This document shows, in pieces, positions 1 through 8,096 of a stretch of DNA of 64,000 nucleotides; within the stretch, counting starts at the first letter, position 1; the number at the start of each line of letters is the position of its first letter. Source of the DNA: Vulcanimicrobiota bacterium. GTDB lineage: Bacteria; Vulcanimicrobiota; Xenobia; Xenobiales; JADMJV01. The stretch is taken from NCBI GenBank assembly GCA_017307785.1, contig JAFKGI010000017.1, forward strand, positions 89,121 through 153,120, written 5' to 3'. A program made the position numbers and the translations under genes. The notes below the pieces were generated by a model. The model was not told where the DNA came from. It made no database searches and saw only the letters and a list, made by a program, of their open reading frames with translations.

Positions 1-2
1 GG

Positions 3-293
3 GAACCCAAGGAAGGCGGCGAGCGCAAGGCGCCCAAGGCCGGAGCCAAGAAAAAGACGGCCGCCGCGAAAAAGCCCGCCGCCAAGAAAGCCGCCACCAA
101 ACAGGTGGCCGAGAAAATCGCCAAATCCGCCGCCAAGACGGCGGCGGCCGAAGGCGGCAAGAAAGCCCCGGCCAAGAAGGCGCCCGCCAAGAAAGCACCG
201 GCCAAGAAGAAGACCGCGGCCAAAAAGACCACCGCGGCCGAACCCAAGGCTCCCGCCAAGTCCAAGCCGAAGGTGAAACTGGTTCAACCGTAG
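3..293 (+). CDS. C-terminal part of a Lys/Ala/Pro-rich basic protein
   Basis: The reading frame is open to the left edge, so only the last 96 codons are visible and the start lies outside the window. The sequence is almost entirely Lys, Ala, Pro and Thr in repeats such as KKAPAKKAPAKK, with a few acidic breaks. This is the composition of histone-H1-like DNA-binding proteins and of the basic tails found on some bacterial topoisomerase I, sigma factor and ribosomal proteins. Without the N-terminal part these cannot be told apart. A role in binding nucleic acid by charge is inference. The reading frame is certain; the identity is not. Confidence 0.6.
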   Translation, partial: EPKEGGERKAPKAGAKKKTAAAKKPAAKKAATKQVAEKIAKSAAKTAAAEGGKKAPAKKAPAKKAPAKKKTAAKKTTAAEPKAPAKSKPKVKLVQP

Positions 294-347
294 GGTCAAA
301 CCCGTTAACGTTTCGGCAAAGAAAAGGCTTGGAAATTTCTCCATCGC

Positions 348-803
348 GTGCTAACCTCTGATCAGTATTTGTCAAGATTGGGGCCTGAAGTGTCCGACGA
401 CTACCGAGATAAGATTCAAGAAATCCGTGCCCGCCGCGGGAAGTCGCAGTCCTATACCCCTCAAGGACCTGCTCCTGGAACTCCGGGAGGCAAGTCCGCT
501 TACGAAATGACCCCGGGAGTAGGCTCCAACCGCGTCGCCCCCTCGCTTGGCATCAACATTGCCCAGCAGACCCCGACCGCGGCGGAAATTCTCGGACCGG
601 ATTTCAAAAGTCCGTGGCTCAAAGACCGGGTTACCCTCAGCTTAGAGGGCCAGATATCGATGATGGAGCTGCGCAGCAGCAACCGCGTCAATCCGGTCGA
701 CCTCGGCTATACCAATCGCATCCCCATTCTGCCTATCCGCCCCGGCATCTACGTGCGCGTCGAGCCCCCGGGAACCTATCGTCTCTGTTACCACTACCGA
801 TAA
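348..803 (+). CDS. Hypothetical protein, 151 aa
   Basis: This starts at a GTG with no clear ribosome binding site; a TTG at 369 is an alternative. The N-terminal third is charged and probably helical (EVSDDYRDKIQEIRARRGK). A Gly/Pro/Ser-rich linker follows, and then a more ordered segment with alternating hydrophobic residues ending in a Tyr-rich terminus (PGTYRLCYHYR). I see no signal peptide or membrane segment and do not recognise the family. A strong hairpin follows directly and could end its transcript. It could be transcribed with the basic protein upstream, 54 bases away. Confidence 0.5.
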   Translation: MLTSDQYLSRLGPEVSDDYRDKIQEIRARRGKSQSYTPQGPAPGTPGGKSAYEMTPGVGSNRVAPSLGINIAQQTPTAAEILGPDFKSPWLKDRVTLSLEGQISMMELRSSNRVNPVDLGYTNRIPILPIRPGIYVRVEPPGTYRLCYHYR

Positions 804-826
804 AAAGGAATCAGGCGCAGAGCCAA

Positions 827-864
827 AAAAAGCCCACAGGTGAAGAAAATTCTGTGGGCTTTTT
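827..864 (+). terminator. Intrinsic terminator-like hairpin overlapping the next start codon
   Basis: A 13-bp perfect stem (AAAAAGCCCACAG at 827-839 pairing with CTGTGGGCTTTTT at 852-864) surrounds a 12-base loop and ends in a T run. It fits a rho-independent terminator for the gene ending at 803. The loop contains the GTG start of the following gene, and the right arm encodes part of its signal peptide. Confidence 0.75.
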
Positions 865-1424
865 GCATGATCCTGACAACGACTCTGACCTGGGCGGCTC
901 CCGAGCCTCCCGACGCGGCTCTGCTGGAGAAAATCAACGCCGGCCGCGATGAAAAACAGCTGCTCAAAGCAGACCAGGTGCGCGTGCTCAAGCCCGCCGA
1001 CTTTCCGGAAGTGTCCCTGATCGGCTACGTCATCGGTCAAGGAGATTGCCTGATCGGCAGCGGCCTGGTCGACAACAAGCTGGTCACCCCCGGAGAAGCC
1101 TGCGGCGTGGCCCTGCGCGCCCACGGCTGGGAACAGGCGGACAGCCAGGGCAAAATCGCTCTGGCCCTGCAGTGGCTGGAACACGCCCAGTTCGGCTTCG
1201 GAGAAACGCTGCTGCAAAAGCGCCCGCTACATTTCGGCACCAACTGGGTCAAATGGAGCAACCTGGAGACGGTGGCCAACGAAAGCGGCTCGGTGCGCGT
1301 CATCGGCTGGGTGGAACTGCGTCCCACACCCGATTCCCCTCGCCGCTTCCACAAAAAGCTCTACTGGTTTTCCAAAGAGGGTAACCTGCTGCGTTCACGC
1401 ATCCTCGAGACCTACGAGCTCTAA
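840..1424 (+). CDS. Exported hypothetical protein, 194 aa
   Basis: Residues 1-19 look like a signal peptide (KK, then ILWAFCMILTTTLTWAA), so the mature protein should be periplasmic or secreted. The rest is a soluble alpha/beta sequence with no motif I recognise; it has three Cys and several Trp. The GTG start sits in the loop of a terminator-like hairpin. An ATG at 867 would give a shorter and weaker signal peptide. The 3' end overlaps the convergent mutY gene by 30 bases. No operon partner is visible downstream. Confidence 0.6.
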   Translation: MKKILWAFCMILTTTLTWAAPEPPDAALLEKINAGRDEKQLLKADQVRVLKPADFPEVSLIGYVIGQGDCLIGSGLVDNKLVTPGEACGVALRAHGWEQADSQGKIALALQWLEHAQFGFGETLLQKRPLHFGTNWVKWSNLETVANESGSVRVIGWVELRPTPDSPRRFHKKLYWFSKEGNLLRSRILETYEL

Positions 1425-2384
1425 AACCAGCGAAGCCAGTCTGGGTAGGCGCGAGTCGGGCGCGGCCCAGCGCTGCTCTTCCTCACACAACGAAGCGGAA
1501 GTCTCCCATTCCCAGACCTCTACCGTCAGATCCCGGAAGGTCACCCCGTGGGAGACCGTCCCCACCCGGCGCGGTTCTCCGGGAAAGCGCTCCAGATAGC
1601 GGGGCCCCACTGTGGCAAAGTCCTCGAAGAACCAGGGCGTCACCCACTGACCGGCTAAAAACGGATCGCCCTCGCGTCGCTCTAAAAGCACCTTTCCCTG
1701 GCAAAAAATGCGCAGCGCGCACAGGGCCACCTTCTCGCGCCGAGCGCGGGCCACCGGCGCCGGAATCGAGCCCGTCAGTCCTCGGGCCAGCGCCTGACAC
1801 CCCGATTGCAAAGGGCATACCAGGCAGCGGGGCGCCCTCGGCAAACACACTCGCGCTCCCAATTCCATCACCGCCTGAGTAAAATCTCCGGCCCGATCCG
1901 GGGGGATCAGCGGCATGACCCGCTCCACGAAGAAGCGTCGCGCCGCCGAAGTCAACAACGGTCCCTCGTAAGCAAAATAACGGGCCCACACTCGTAAAGC
2001 ATTCCCGTCCAGGGCCACCGCCGGCCGGCCAAAAGCAATGGAAGCCAGCGCCGCCGCCGTATATTCGCCCACGCCCGGGAGATCTTTCAGTTCAGCGGGA
2101 AAACCGCCGCCCGCCACCACCGCTTGGGCCGTCGCCTGCAAATTGCGCGCCCGTCGGTAGTAGCCCAGGCCCGCCCACATTTCATAAACCGACTCCAAAG
2201 GAGCGGAAGCCAGCGCCTCACAGGTGGGAAAGCGCTCCAAGAACTTCAGGTAATAAGGAATCACGGCTTCCACCCGAGTCTGCTGCAGCATGACCTCGCT
2301 GACCAGAATCGAGTAGGGATCACGGGTTCGGCGCCAGGGCAGATCGCGTCGCTCGCGATCATACCAGGCGAGCAGTTCAGACAC
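1395..2384 (-). CDS. mutY: A/G-specific adenine DNA glycosylase MutY
   Basis: MutY removes adenine mispaired with 8-oxoguanine or guanine, preventing G:C to T:A mutations. The whole catalytic core is present: the catalytic Glu30 in VSEVMLQQTRVE, the helix-hairpin-helix LPGVGEYTAAAL (residues 102-113), the conserved Asp126 in ALDGNALRVWAR, and the 4Fe-4S loop C-x6-C-x2-C-x5-C (Cys180, 187, 190, 196). A shorter C-terminal region corresponds to the NUDIX-like 8-oxoG recognition domain. Length (329 aa) is normal. Start is GTG, overlapping the upstream gene by 8 bases, so the two are probably translationally coupled. Confidence 0.95.
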   Translation of the reverse strand: MSELLAWYDRERRDLPWRRTRDPYSILVSEVMLQQTRVEAVIPYYLKFLERFPTCEALASAPLESVYEMWAGLGYYRRARNLQATAQAVVAGGGFPAELKDLPGVGEYTAAALASIAFGRPAVALDGNALRVWARYFAYEGPLLTSAARRFFVERVMPLIPPDRAGDFTQAVMELGARVCLPRAPRCLVCPLQSGCQALARGLTGSIPAPVARARREKVALCALRIFCQGKVLLERREGDPFLAGQWVTPWFFEDFATVGPRYLERFPGEPRRVGTVSHGVTFRDLTVEVWEWETSASLCEEEQRWAAPDSRLPRLASLVLELVGLEDA

Positions 2385-3375
2385 GGCGACGCCCTTCGCG
2401 CCGGCGGCGATCGAGGATCTCGCGCTGGGGCGGACTCAGATCTCGTTCCACCGAAGCAAAAATCTTGCGCGACTCGACCGGCTTGGACCAGTGCATCAAC
2501 AGCCAGCCCAGCGCTCCCTTGCGGGCCGGGTCGCTCTCGAAGCGCAACTGCTCGGCCAGCACCGGCAACTCACAGTCGGCCTCCACTCGCAGGCGCAAAG
2601 CCTGACGCACGGTCGGATCCGCCTCGTGCATCAACCAGTCCACCCAGGGCAGTCGCGAGGGCAGCAACTGCACCAGGCGCCGCCGCACCATCACGTTGGG
2701 ATGGCGGCGCAGCTCCCAGGCCTGGCCGCCGTAGCGCTGGATCGAAGCCCGCGCCAATCCCAGCACGCCCGGACTCAAGTTCCACTCCACCTGCAGCAGC
2801 AACCAGGGCAAAACCTCGGCCGGCGGCGCATAGGAGCCGGCCACACCGGCCTCCAGAAGAGCCGCCCGCGAACGCGGGTGGGCCTCCACCGACAGCAGCA
2901 CCGGCAAAATCTCCAAAGCCTGCGCCTCCAGGGCCGGTCGCAGCACCTCCCAGCCGTGCTCCACGCGAGCCAACCGGGCCCTCTGCTCCACCGACAAACC
3001 GTCCCAGGCCGCCCAGAAGACGGCCCCGTGCTGCGACATCAAACGGTCCAGCACCAGTTCCAGCTGGGCCAGCGAAGGCCGGGTTACCCGGGCCAGGGCA
3101 AACACTTCGTCGTAAATCTGCTCGCCCACATGCTGGCGAATCCAACGGCGTTTCTGGGCCTCGGCCATCCACAAATCGCCCGCGGCGCAAACCCACAGCG
3201 ACTCGTCCAGGCGTACATAGCCCGAATCGCTCCAGCGGCGCACCTCCACCACGGCCTTGTTCGGCACCACGTGATGACGCATAACCAGCGGAACGTTCCG
3301 GAATCCCTGTAGTAAGGAAGCCACCCGACTCAACCAGCCCGCGGAGCTCGGACTCAACAGAAAAGTCACATCCAT
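2377..3375 (-). CDS. Helical-repeat (HEAT-like) protein, 332 aa
   Basis: I do not recognise a named family. Residues 120-310 are runs of paired amphipathic helices with phrases such as HPNVMVRRRLVQLL and DPTVRQALRLRVEAD, typical of HEAT/Armadillo-like repeats used as protein scaffolds. The N-terminal ~100 residues look more globular. There is no signal peptide, so it is likely cytoplasmic. It is the first gene of a two-gene operon and overlaps mutY by 8 bases; a role in genome maintenance is possible only by context. The C-terminus is very basic (DRRRREGRRRV). Confidence 0.6.
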   Translation of the reverse strand: MDVTFLLSPSSAGWLSRVASLLQGFRNVPLVMRHHVVPNKAVVEVRRWSDSGYVRLDESLWVCAAGDLWMAEAQKRRWIRQHVGEQIYDEVFALARVTRPSLAQLELVLDRLMSQHGAVFWAAWDGLSVEQRARLARVEHGWEVLRPALEAQALEILPVLLSVEAHPRSRAALLEAGVAGSYAPPAEVLPWLLLQVEWNLSPGVLGLARASIQRYGGQAWELRRHPNVMVRRRLVQLLPSRLPWVDWLMHEADPTVRQALRLRVEADCELPVLAEQLRFESDPARKGALGWLLMHWSKPVESRKIFASVERDLSPPQREILDRRRREGRRRV

Positions 3376-3536
3376 GAGCGGGCCGGTTCTTGAAAGTCAT
3401 TCCAGTCCCTGCAGCCAGAAACCCCGTCAAATCAGGCCCAAACAGGCGTTCGCCCAAAAACCCACCGAAACTCAAGAGGTTATGCATCCCGCTGAATAGA
3501 AACAGGGCAGCTTACGGTATAAGGAAAGGAACTCTA

Positions 3537-4682
3537 ATGGACGGGTTGACACAAGACGGCATTCTCGAATCGGGACTGCTCTCCATTGACGATTTGCTGC
3601 ATCTCATGGTCGAGCGTGGCGCTTCCGACCTGCACTTGAAGACGGGCAGCGCCCCGATGATTCGTATCGACGGCGAGTTGACTCCGGCCACTTACGAAAT
3701 CCTCACTCCCGAGAGCGTCCGCGCGATGATCGAGAGTATCCTTACCGACGAGCAGAAAGCTAAATTCGTCGCCGAAAAAGAGCTCGACCTGGCCTACTCG
3801 GTGCCCGGTCTGTCCCGTTTCCGCGTCAACATTTATCTGCAGCGCGGCTCCTGGGGCTCGGCCCTGCGTGTTATTCCCGCCCGTCCACTCAGTCTCGACG
3901 AGCTGAAAATGCCGCCCATCCTCAAGGACCTGGCCATGCGCCCGCGCGGTCTGGTGCTGGTGACCGGACCGACCGGTTCCGGTAAATCCACCACCCTGGC
4001 GGCCATGATCAACCACATCAACGAGAACCGCCGCTGTCACATCGTGACCATCGAAGACCCCATCGAGTTCTTGCACAAAGACAAAAACTGCGTGATCTCC
4101 CAGCGCGAAGTCGGTTTCGATACCCACAGCTTCACGATGGCTCTCAAGCACGTCTTGCGTCAGGACCCGGACGTCATTCTCATCGGCGAAATGCGAGACT
4201 TGGAGACGACGGCCATCGCGATCTCGGCCGCTGAAACCGGCCACTGCGTGTTCGCCACCCTCCACACCAACTCGGCCACCACCACCGTGGACCGCGTCAT
4301 CGACATCTTCCCGCCCCACCAGCAGCAGCAGATTCGTATGCAGCTGTCGGTGACGCTCGAAGGCGTGCTCTGTCAAACGCTCGTGCCCAAAGCCAAAGGC
4401 GGCGGCCGTGTGATGGCGATGGAGCTGATGCCGGTCACGCCCGCTATTCGCAACATCATCCGCGAAGGCAAGTCGCACCAGCTGCCCAACGCCATCATGT
4501 CGGGCGCTCAGCACGGCATGTTGTCGCTCGACATGTCGCTGCGCAACCTCTACCAGCAGGGTCTGATTACTTACGAAGACGCCATCTCGAAGTGTACCAG
4601 CCCCGAAGAATTCCACCGCCTGATCCAGGGCAATACCCCCGGTGCCAACGCCACCGCAGCCCCCGTTCCCCAAGGAAGGTAA
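3537..4682 (+). CDS. pilT: Type IV pilus retraction ATPase PilT
   Basis: This hexameric motor at the inner-membrane base of type IV pili depolymerises the pilus to drive twitching and DNA uptake. All family motifs are intact: Walker A GPTGSGKS (144-151), the Asp box TIEDPIEFLH, Walker B DVILIGEMRD (212-221), the His box ATLHTNSA and the PilT-specific AIRN..REGK box (303-312). Start: ATG at 3537 with AAGGAAAGGA just upstream; the frame is open farther 5' but with no better start. Length is 381 aa, slightly above the usual ~345-370 because of short N- and C-terminal extensions. A terminator-like hairpin separates it from a degenerate paralogue. Confidence 0.96.
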   Translation: MDGLTQDGILESGLLSIDDLLHLMVERGASDLHLKTGSAPMIRIDGELTPATYEILTPESVRAMIESILTDEQKAKFVAEKELDLAYSVPGLSRFRVNIYLQRGSWGSALRVIPARPLSLDELKMPPILKDLAMRPRGLVLVTGPTGSGKSTTLAAMINHINENRRCHIVTIEDPIEFLHKDKNCVISQREVGFDTHSFTMALKHVLRQDPDVILIGEMRDLETTAIAISAAETGHCVFATLHTNSATTTVDRVIDIFPPHQQQQIRMQLSVTLEGVLCQTLVPKAKGGGRVMAMELMPVTPAIRNIIREGKSHQLPNAIMSGAQHGMLSLDMSLRNLYQQGLITYEDAISKCTSPEEFHRLIQGNTPGANATAAPVPQGR

Positions 4683-4707
4683 GCCCTTCCACGGGATCGA
4701 ACGACCG

Positions 4708-4743
4708 AGAGGGCTGCCCCCACGGCAAGCCCTCTCTTCTTTA
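4708..4743 (+). terminator. Intrinsic terminator after pilT
   Basis: An 8-bp stem AGAGGGCT (4708-4715) / AGCCCTCT (4728-4735), with three more inner pairs, is followed by TCTTCTTTAT. It lies between pilT and its paralogue, so it may terminate or attenuate transcription between them. Confidence 0.7.
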
Positions 4744-4764
4744 TAAGATATAAATGGAGCGGAA

Positions 4765-5832
4765 ATGAACGTAGAAGAACTCTTTATGACCATGGTGGAG
4801 CGCCAGTGCTCTCACCTCCACCTGGTTCCCGGCAGCCCCATCATGATGCGCAAGGGGCAAGATATGGCGCCCCTCGATGGTTATGTGCTCTCCCCGCAGG
4901 ACACCCAGGCCGTGGCCGACATGATTATGAGCGAACAGCTCAAAGTCGAGTTCGAAGCCAACATGCAGACCGACTTCAGCTTCTCCGTGCCCGGACTCTC
5001 TCGTTTCCGCATCAACTGCTTCCGCCAGCGCGGCACCGTCGGCATCGTCATCGCCACCAACCCTCCGGCTCCGCCCACCATCGACGAACTGGGCCTGCCG
5101 GACGCCTTCCGCAAGATGATTCTGGAGTTGGACTCCGGCCTGGTCATGATCACCGGCCCGCGCGGTTCCGGCAAAGCCCATACGCTGGCCGCCATCGTCA
5201 ACTATCTGCTGGAACAGCGCCCCTGCAAAATCGTCTCCATCGAGAACCCCATCGACTTCTTGCACAAGAACCGTAAAGGCGTCATCGCCCAGCGTGAAAT
5301 CGGCACCGACGTCCCCTCCTACGAGCAGGCCCTGCGGGTCCTCCCGTATCAAGGAGCCGACGTGCTGGTAGTCACCGGCGTGGAAGAGTACAACATCGCC
5401 GAGCGCATCGTCAGTCTCTCGGCCGGCGGCAACCTGGTGCTGTGCACTTCCACCAGCCCGGGCGCCATGGTGCTGGCCCAGAAGCTGGTCGATTTCTACC
5501 CGCCCAGCCTGCAAGACCAGGCCAAGGTGCTGCTCTCGGTCGGTCTCAAGGCCATTATCTCTCAGACCCTGTGCGCTAAAGCCAGTGGCGACGGCTTGGC
5601 CGCCGCCTTCGAGCTGGTCATGGCCACTCCGGCCGTCAAAGAACTGCTGCGCGAAGGTAAGTTCCCGCAGATTCAGAGCTTCATGGGCACCACCGGCCGC
5701 GAAACCGGCATGAGCACCCAGGAGCTGGCTCTGCGCAACCTGGTCAAGAAGAATATCATCACCGAACAGGAAGCTTACAAGCGGGCTGTTCGTCCCAACG
5801 ATTTCAAGAAAGTGCTGGCCCTGCCTTACTAA
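4765..5832 (+). CDS. Degenerate PilT-family protein (probable pseudo-ATPase)
   Basis: This aligns with the preceding PilT along its whole 355-aa length, but the catalytic residues have changed. Walker A reads GPRGSGKA (131-138), losing the Mg-coordinating Ser/Thr. The Asp box reads SIENPIDFLH instead of TIEDPIEFLH. The Walker B Glu is replaced (DVLVVTGVEE), and the His box is CTSTSPGA instead of ATLHTNSA. The AIRN motif is altered to AVKE. The fold should be kept, so an accessory or regulatory subunit of the motor, as PilU is for PilT, is more likely than an independent ATPase. PilU itself keeps its ATPase motifs, so this is not a plain PilU. It ends 3 bases before serS. Confidence 0.85.
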   Translation: MNVEELFMTMVERQCSHLHLVPGSPIMMRKGQDMAPLDGYVLSPQDTQAVADMIMSEQLKVEFEANMQTDFSFSVPGLSRFRINCFRQRGTVGIVIATNPPAPPTIDELGLPDAFRKMILELDSGLVMITGPRGSGKAHTLAAIVNYLLEQRPCKIVSIENPIDFLHKNRKGVIAQREIGTDVPSYEQALRVLPYQGADVLVVTGVEEYNIAERIVSLSAGGNLVLCTSTSPGAMVLAQKLVDFYPPSLQDQAKVLLSVGLKAIISQTLCAKASGDGLAAAFELVMATPAVKELLREGKFPQIQSFMGTTGRETGMSTQELALRNLVKKNIITEQEAYKRAVRPNDFKKVLALPY

Positions 5833-5835
5833 ACC

Positions 5836-7113
5836 ATGCTCGACATCAAACAGATTCGCCAGAACCCGGACCATTTCAAGAACGATCTTCAGAACCGGGG
5901 CGGCGACCCCGGTCAGATCGACACCATCCTCCAACAAGACCAGAAACGCCGCGAGTTGATCACCCGAGGCGACGATCTCAAGCAACAGCGCAATCAGGTC
6001 AGCAAAGAGCTGGGCCAGAAAAAGAAGGCGGGGGAGGACATCTCGGAAGCCTCCGCCCAGATGCGCAAAGTGGGCGAAGATATCGACGCTCTCGACACCC
6101 AGATCAACGAACTGGAAAGCGAGCAGAAGTCCATTCTGGAGTGCCTGCCCAATCCGGCCCACGAGAGCGTGCCGCAGGGCAAAGACGACCAGTCCAACGT
6201 GCAGATTCGCACCTGGGGTGAGGTCGAGAAGCCCAGCAGCAACAAGCCCCACTTCGACCTGGGGGAAGAGCTCGACATCATCGATTTCAAGCGGGCCGCC
6301 AAAGTCAGCGGCTCCCGCTTCTGGGTCATGAAAGGTGCCGGCGCCCGCCTGGAACGCGCCATCGCCTCCTACTTCCTGGATAAACATACCTTAGAACACG
6401 GCTACACGGAGATCCTGGCCCCGAGTCTGGTGCAGAAGGACGCCCTCTACGGCACCGGCCAGCTGCCGCGCTTCGAAGAAGACCTTTTCAAGTGTCAGGA
6501 CAGCTCGCTCTACCTGATTCCCACCTCCGAGGTGCCCATCACCAATTTGCACGCTCAGGAAATTCTGGACGTGGAACAACTTCCCATCAACTACGTCGGT
6601 TATTCCCCCTGCTATCGCAGCGAAGCGGGCGCGGCCGGTAAAGATACGCGCGGATTGATCCGCGTGCATCAATTCCACAAAGTGGAGCTGGTTAAATTCA
6701 CCACCCCGGAAGAGTCTTTCAACGAGCTCGAGAAAATGGTGGCCGACGCCGAAAGAGTGCTGCAGGGTCTGGAAATTCCTTACCGCGTGGTCAAAGTCTG
6801 CCTGGGCGACCTCGGCTTCACCGCCGCCCTCAAGTACGACATCGAGTTCTGGTCTCCGGCCCAGCAACGCTACATCGAAATTTCCAGCTGCTCCAACTGC
6901 ACCGACTTCCAGGCCCGCCGGGCCGGCATTCGCTTCCGCCGCGGCGGCAAGTCCGCCCCCGAGTTCGTGCACACCCTCAACGGCTCCGGCCTGGCGGTGG
7001 GCCGCACCCTGGTGGCCATTCTGGAAAATCACCAGCAGGCCGACGGCAGCGTCAAGATTCCCGCCGTCCTCCAACCCTATATGGCGGGCATCGAAACCAT
7101 CGCCAAAAAGTGA
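5836..7113 (+). CDS. serS: Seryl-tRNA synthetase
   Basis: Charges tRNA-Ser with serine in the cytoplasm. Residues 1-~105 are the tRNA-binding antiparallel coiled coil, and the class II catalytic core follows. Visible signatures are TSEVPITNLH, motif 2 (YRSEAGAAGKDTRGLIRVHQF), and motif 3 NGSGLAVGRTLVAILEN near the C-terminus. The length, 425 aa, is standard. It starts at ATG 5836, four bases after the PilT paralogue's stop, and its stop overlaps the next start in a GTGA, so it sits in a continuous operon. No T-box leader or other tRNA-sensing element is visible upstream. Confidence 0.97.
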   Translation: MLDIKQIRQNPDHFKNDLQNRGGDPGQIDTILQQDQKRRELITRGDDLKQQRNQVSKELGQKKKAGEDISEASAQMRKVGEDIDALDTQINELESEQKSILECLPNPAHESVPQGKDDQSNVQIRTWGEVEKPSSNKPHFDLGEELDIIDFKRAAKVSGSRFWVMKGAGARLERAIASYFLDKHTLEHGYTEILAPSLVQKDALYGTGQLPRFEEDLFKCQDSSLYLIPTSEVPITNLHAQEILDVEQLPINYVGYSPCYRSEAGAAGKDTRGLIRVHQFHKVELVKFTTPEESFNELEKMVADAERVLQGLEIPYRVVKVCLGDLGFTAALKYDIEFWSPAQQRYIEISSCSNCTDFQARRAGIRFRRGGKSAPEFVHTLNGSGLAVGRTLVAILENHQQADGSVKIPAVLQPYMAGIETIAKK

Positions 7114-8096
7114 CCTGTGACGTGGCCATCCGGGGCTCGGGTCCGGCCGCGCTTTACTGCGCCCTGACCCTGGCCCCGCACGTCACCGTCGTGCTCACGC
7201 CCACCCCCGGCACCCAGGAGACCAACGTCACCTGGCCCGGCTTCACCGAGCATTGGGGATTGCTGCACGACACCCTCAAGGAAAAGCAAACGCAGGCTCT
7301 GATCGAGCTTTTCCAGCGCAGCCATCAGCTGCTGGCCTCAGAAAAGGAAGTGCAAAAAGGGGCCGTCCTGCAGCTGGCCAGCAATCCTACCGAGTGGCAG
7401 GAAATGGCCATGCAGCTGCGCTGGCTCAATCAGATCTGGCCGCGGCGCCTCATGAGCGCCGGCAGCGCCTCCAACTATGTCTCGGTCAACGAGGTCGAGG
7501 GAGCCGCCTTCATCCCCGATTGCCTCAGCATCGACGAAAAGGCCCTCTACACCCGTCTCTTCCTCCGCGCTCAGACGCTTGGACTGAAAGTCAACCCCGA
7601 CTCCCAGAGGGCCGAAATCACCATCGACGCCGACCCCCAGGGACCCGGCCTCTTCACCCAGCAGGGCGCCGAATTTCTCTGTCCCAACGTCGGTGAACCT
7701 TGGAACGCCGCCCTGGTCGGCATCGAAACCCAGCGTGGCCACCTGCACATCCGGCCCCACCAGAAGGGCTGGCTGATCTCCGGAGTGGCCCCCGAAGGCA
7801 TCGCCCTGGAGCACCCCGAGATCCTGCAGAACCTGGCCGCCAAGGCCCTCACTCCGCTCGATAACCTGATCACCGAAGAACCCCGCACGCTGACCCAGCG
7901 CTCCAGCGCCGATGGCCTGCCCGTGGTCGGCCCCCTGCCCGGCAACCCCCACCATTGGCAGCTGGGCGCCCTGGCCGGCCGCTCCTGGAGCCTGGGCCCA
8001 GCCCTGGGAGAACAGGTGGCTCTGGCCCTGCTGGGCCGCCCGGCCCCCCTGCTGGAAGCCTTACCCTGCCTGCGCCCCGGACGCTTTCGCCGGTGA
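7110..8096 (+). CDS. FAD-dependent oxidoreductase (DAO-like)
   Basis: The N-terminus has a dinucleotide-binding turn (AIRGSGPAALYCALTLA). The C-terminus carries the DAO-superfamily pattern: SSADGLPVVGPLPG, then WQLGALAGRSWSLGPALGEQVA, where related amine/glycine oxidases cap the FAD. The middle is divergent, so the substrate cannot be inferred. The first glycine of the GxGxxG motif is replaced by Arg (IRGSGPAA), which makes cofactor binding slightly uncertain. There is no signal peptide. GTG start at 7110 overlaps the serS stop, and its own stop overlaps the GTG of the CHAT gene, so the three are translated in series. Confidence 0.75.
   Translation: MTCDVAIRGSGPAALYCALTLAPHVTVVLTPTPGTQETNVTWPGFTEHWGLLHDTLKEKQTQALIELFQRSHQLLASEKEVQKGAVLQLASNPTEWQEMAMQLRWLNQIWPRRLMSAGSASNYVSVNEVEGAAFIPDCLSIDEKALYTRLFLRAQTLGLKVNPDSQRAEITIDADPQGPGLFTQQGAEFLCPNVGEPWNAALVGIETQRGHLHIRPHQKGWLISGVAPEGIALEHPEILQNLAAKALTPLDNLITEEPRTLTQRSSADGLPVVGPLPGNPHHWQLGALAGRSWSLGPALGEQVALALLGRPAPLLEALPCLRPGRFRR

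Noticed and set aside
3534..4793. Minus-strand frame of 419 codons opposite pilT
   Set aside because: Antisense shadow: His/Val/Gly-rich and without motifs, while PilT on the plus strand is certain.
4741..6387. Long open frame on the minus strand (548 codons) opposite the PilT paralogue and serS
   Set aside because: The plus strand there holds two unmistakable genes. In GC-rich DNA the antisense frame lacks stops. The product is Gly/His/Asp-rich with no recognisable domain.
5836..7113. T-box or other tRNA-responsive leader for serS
   Set aside because: Only three bases separate it from the gene before, so there is no leader.
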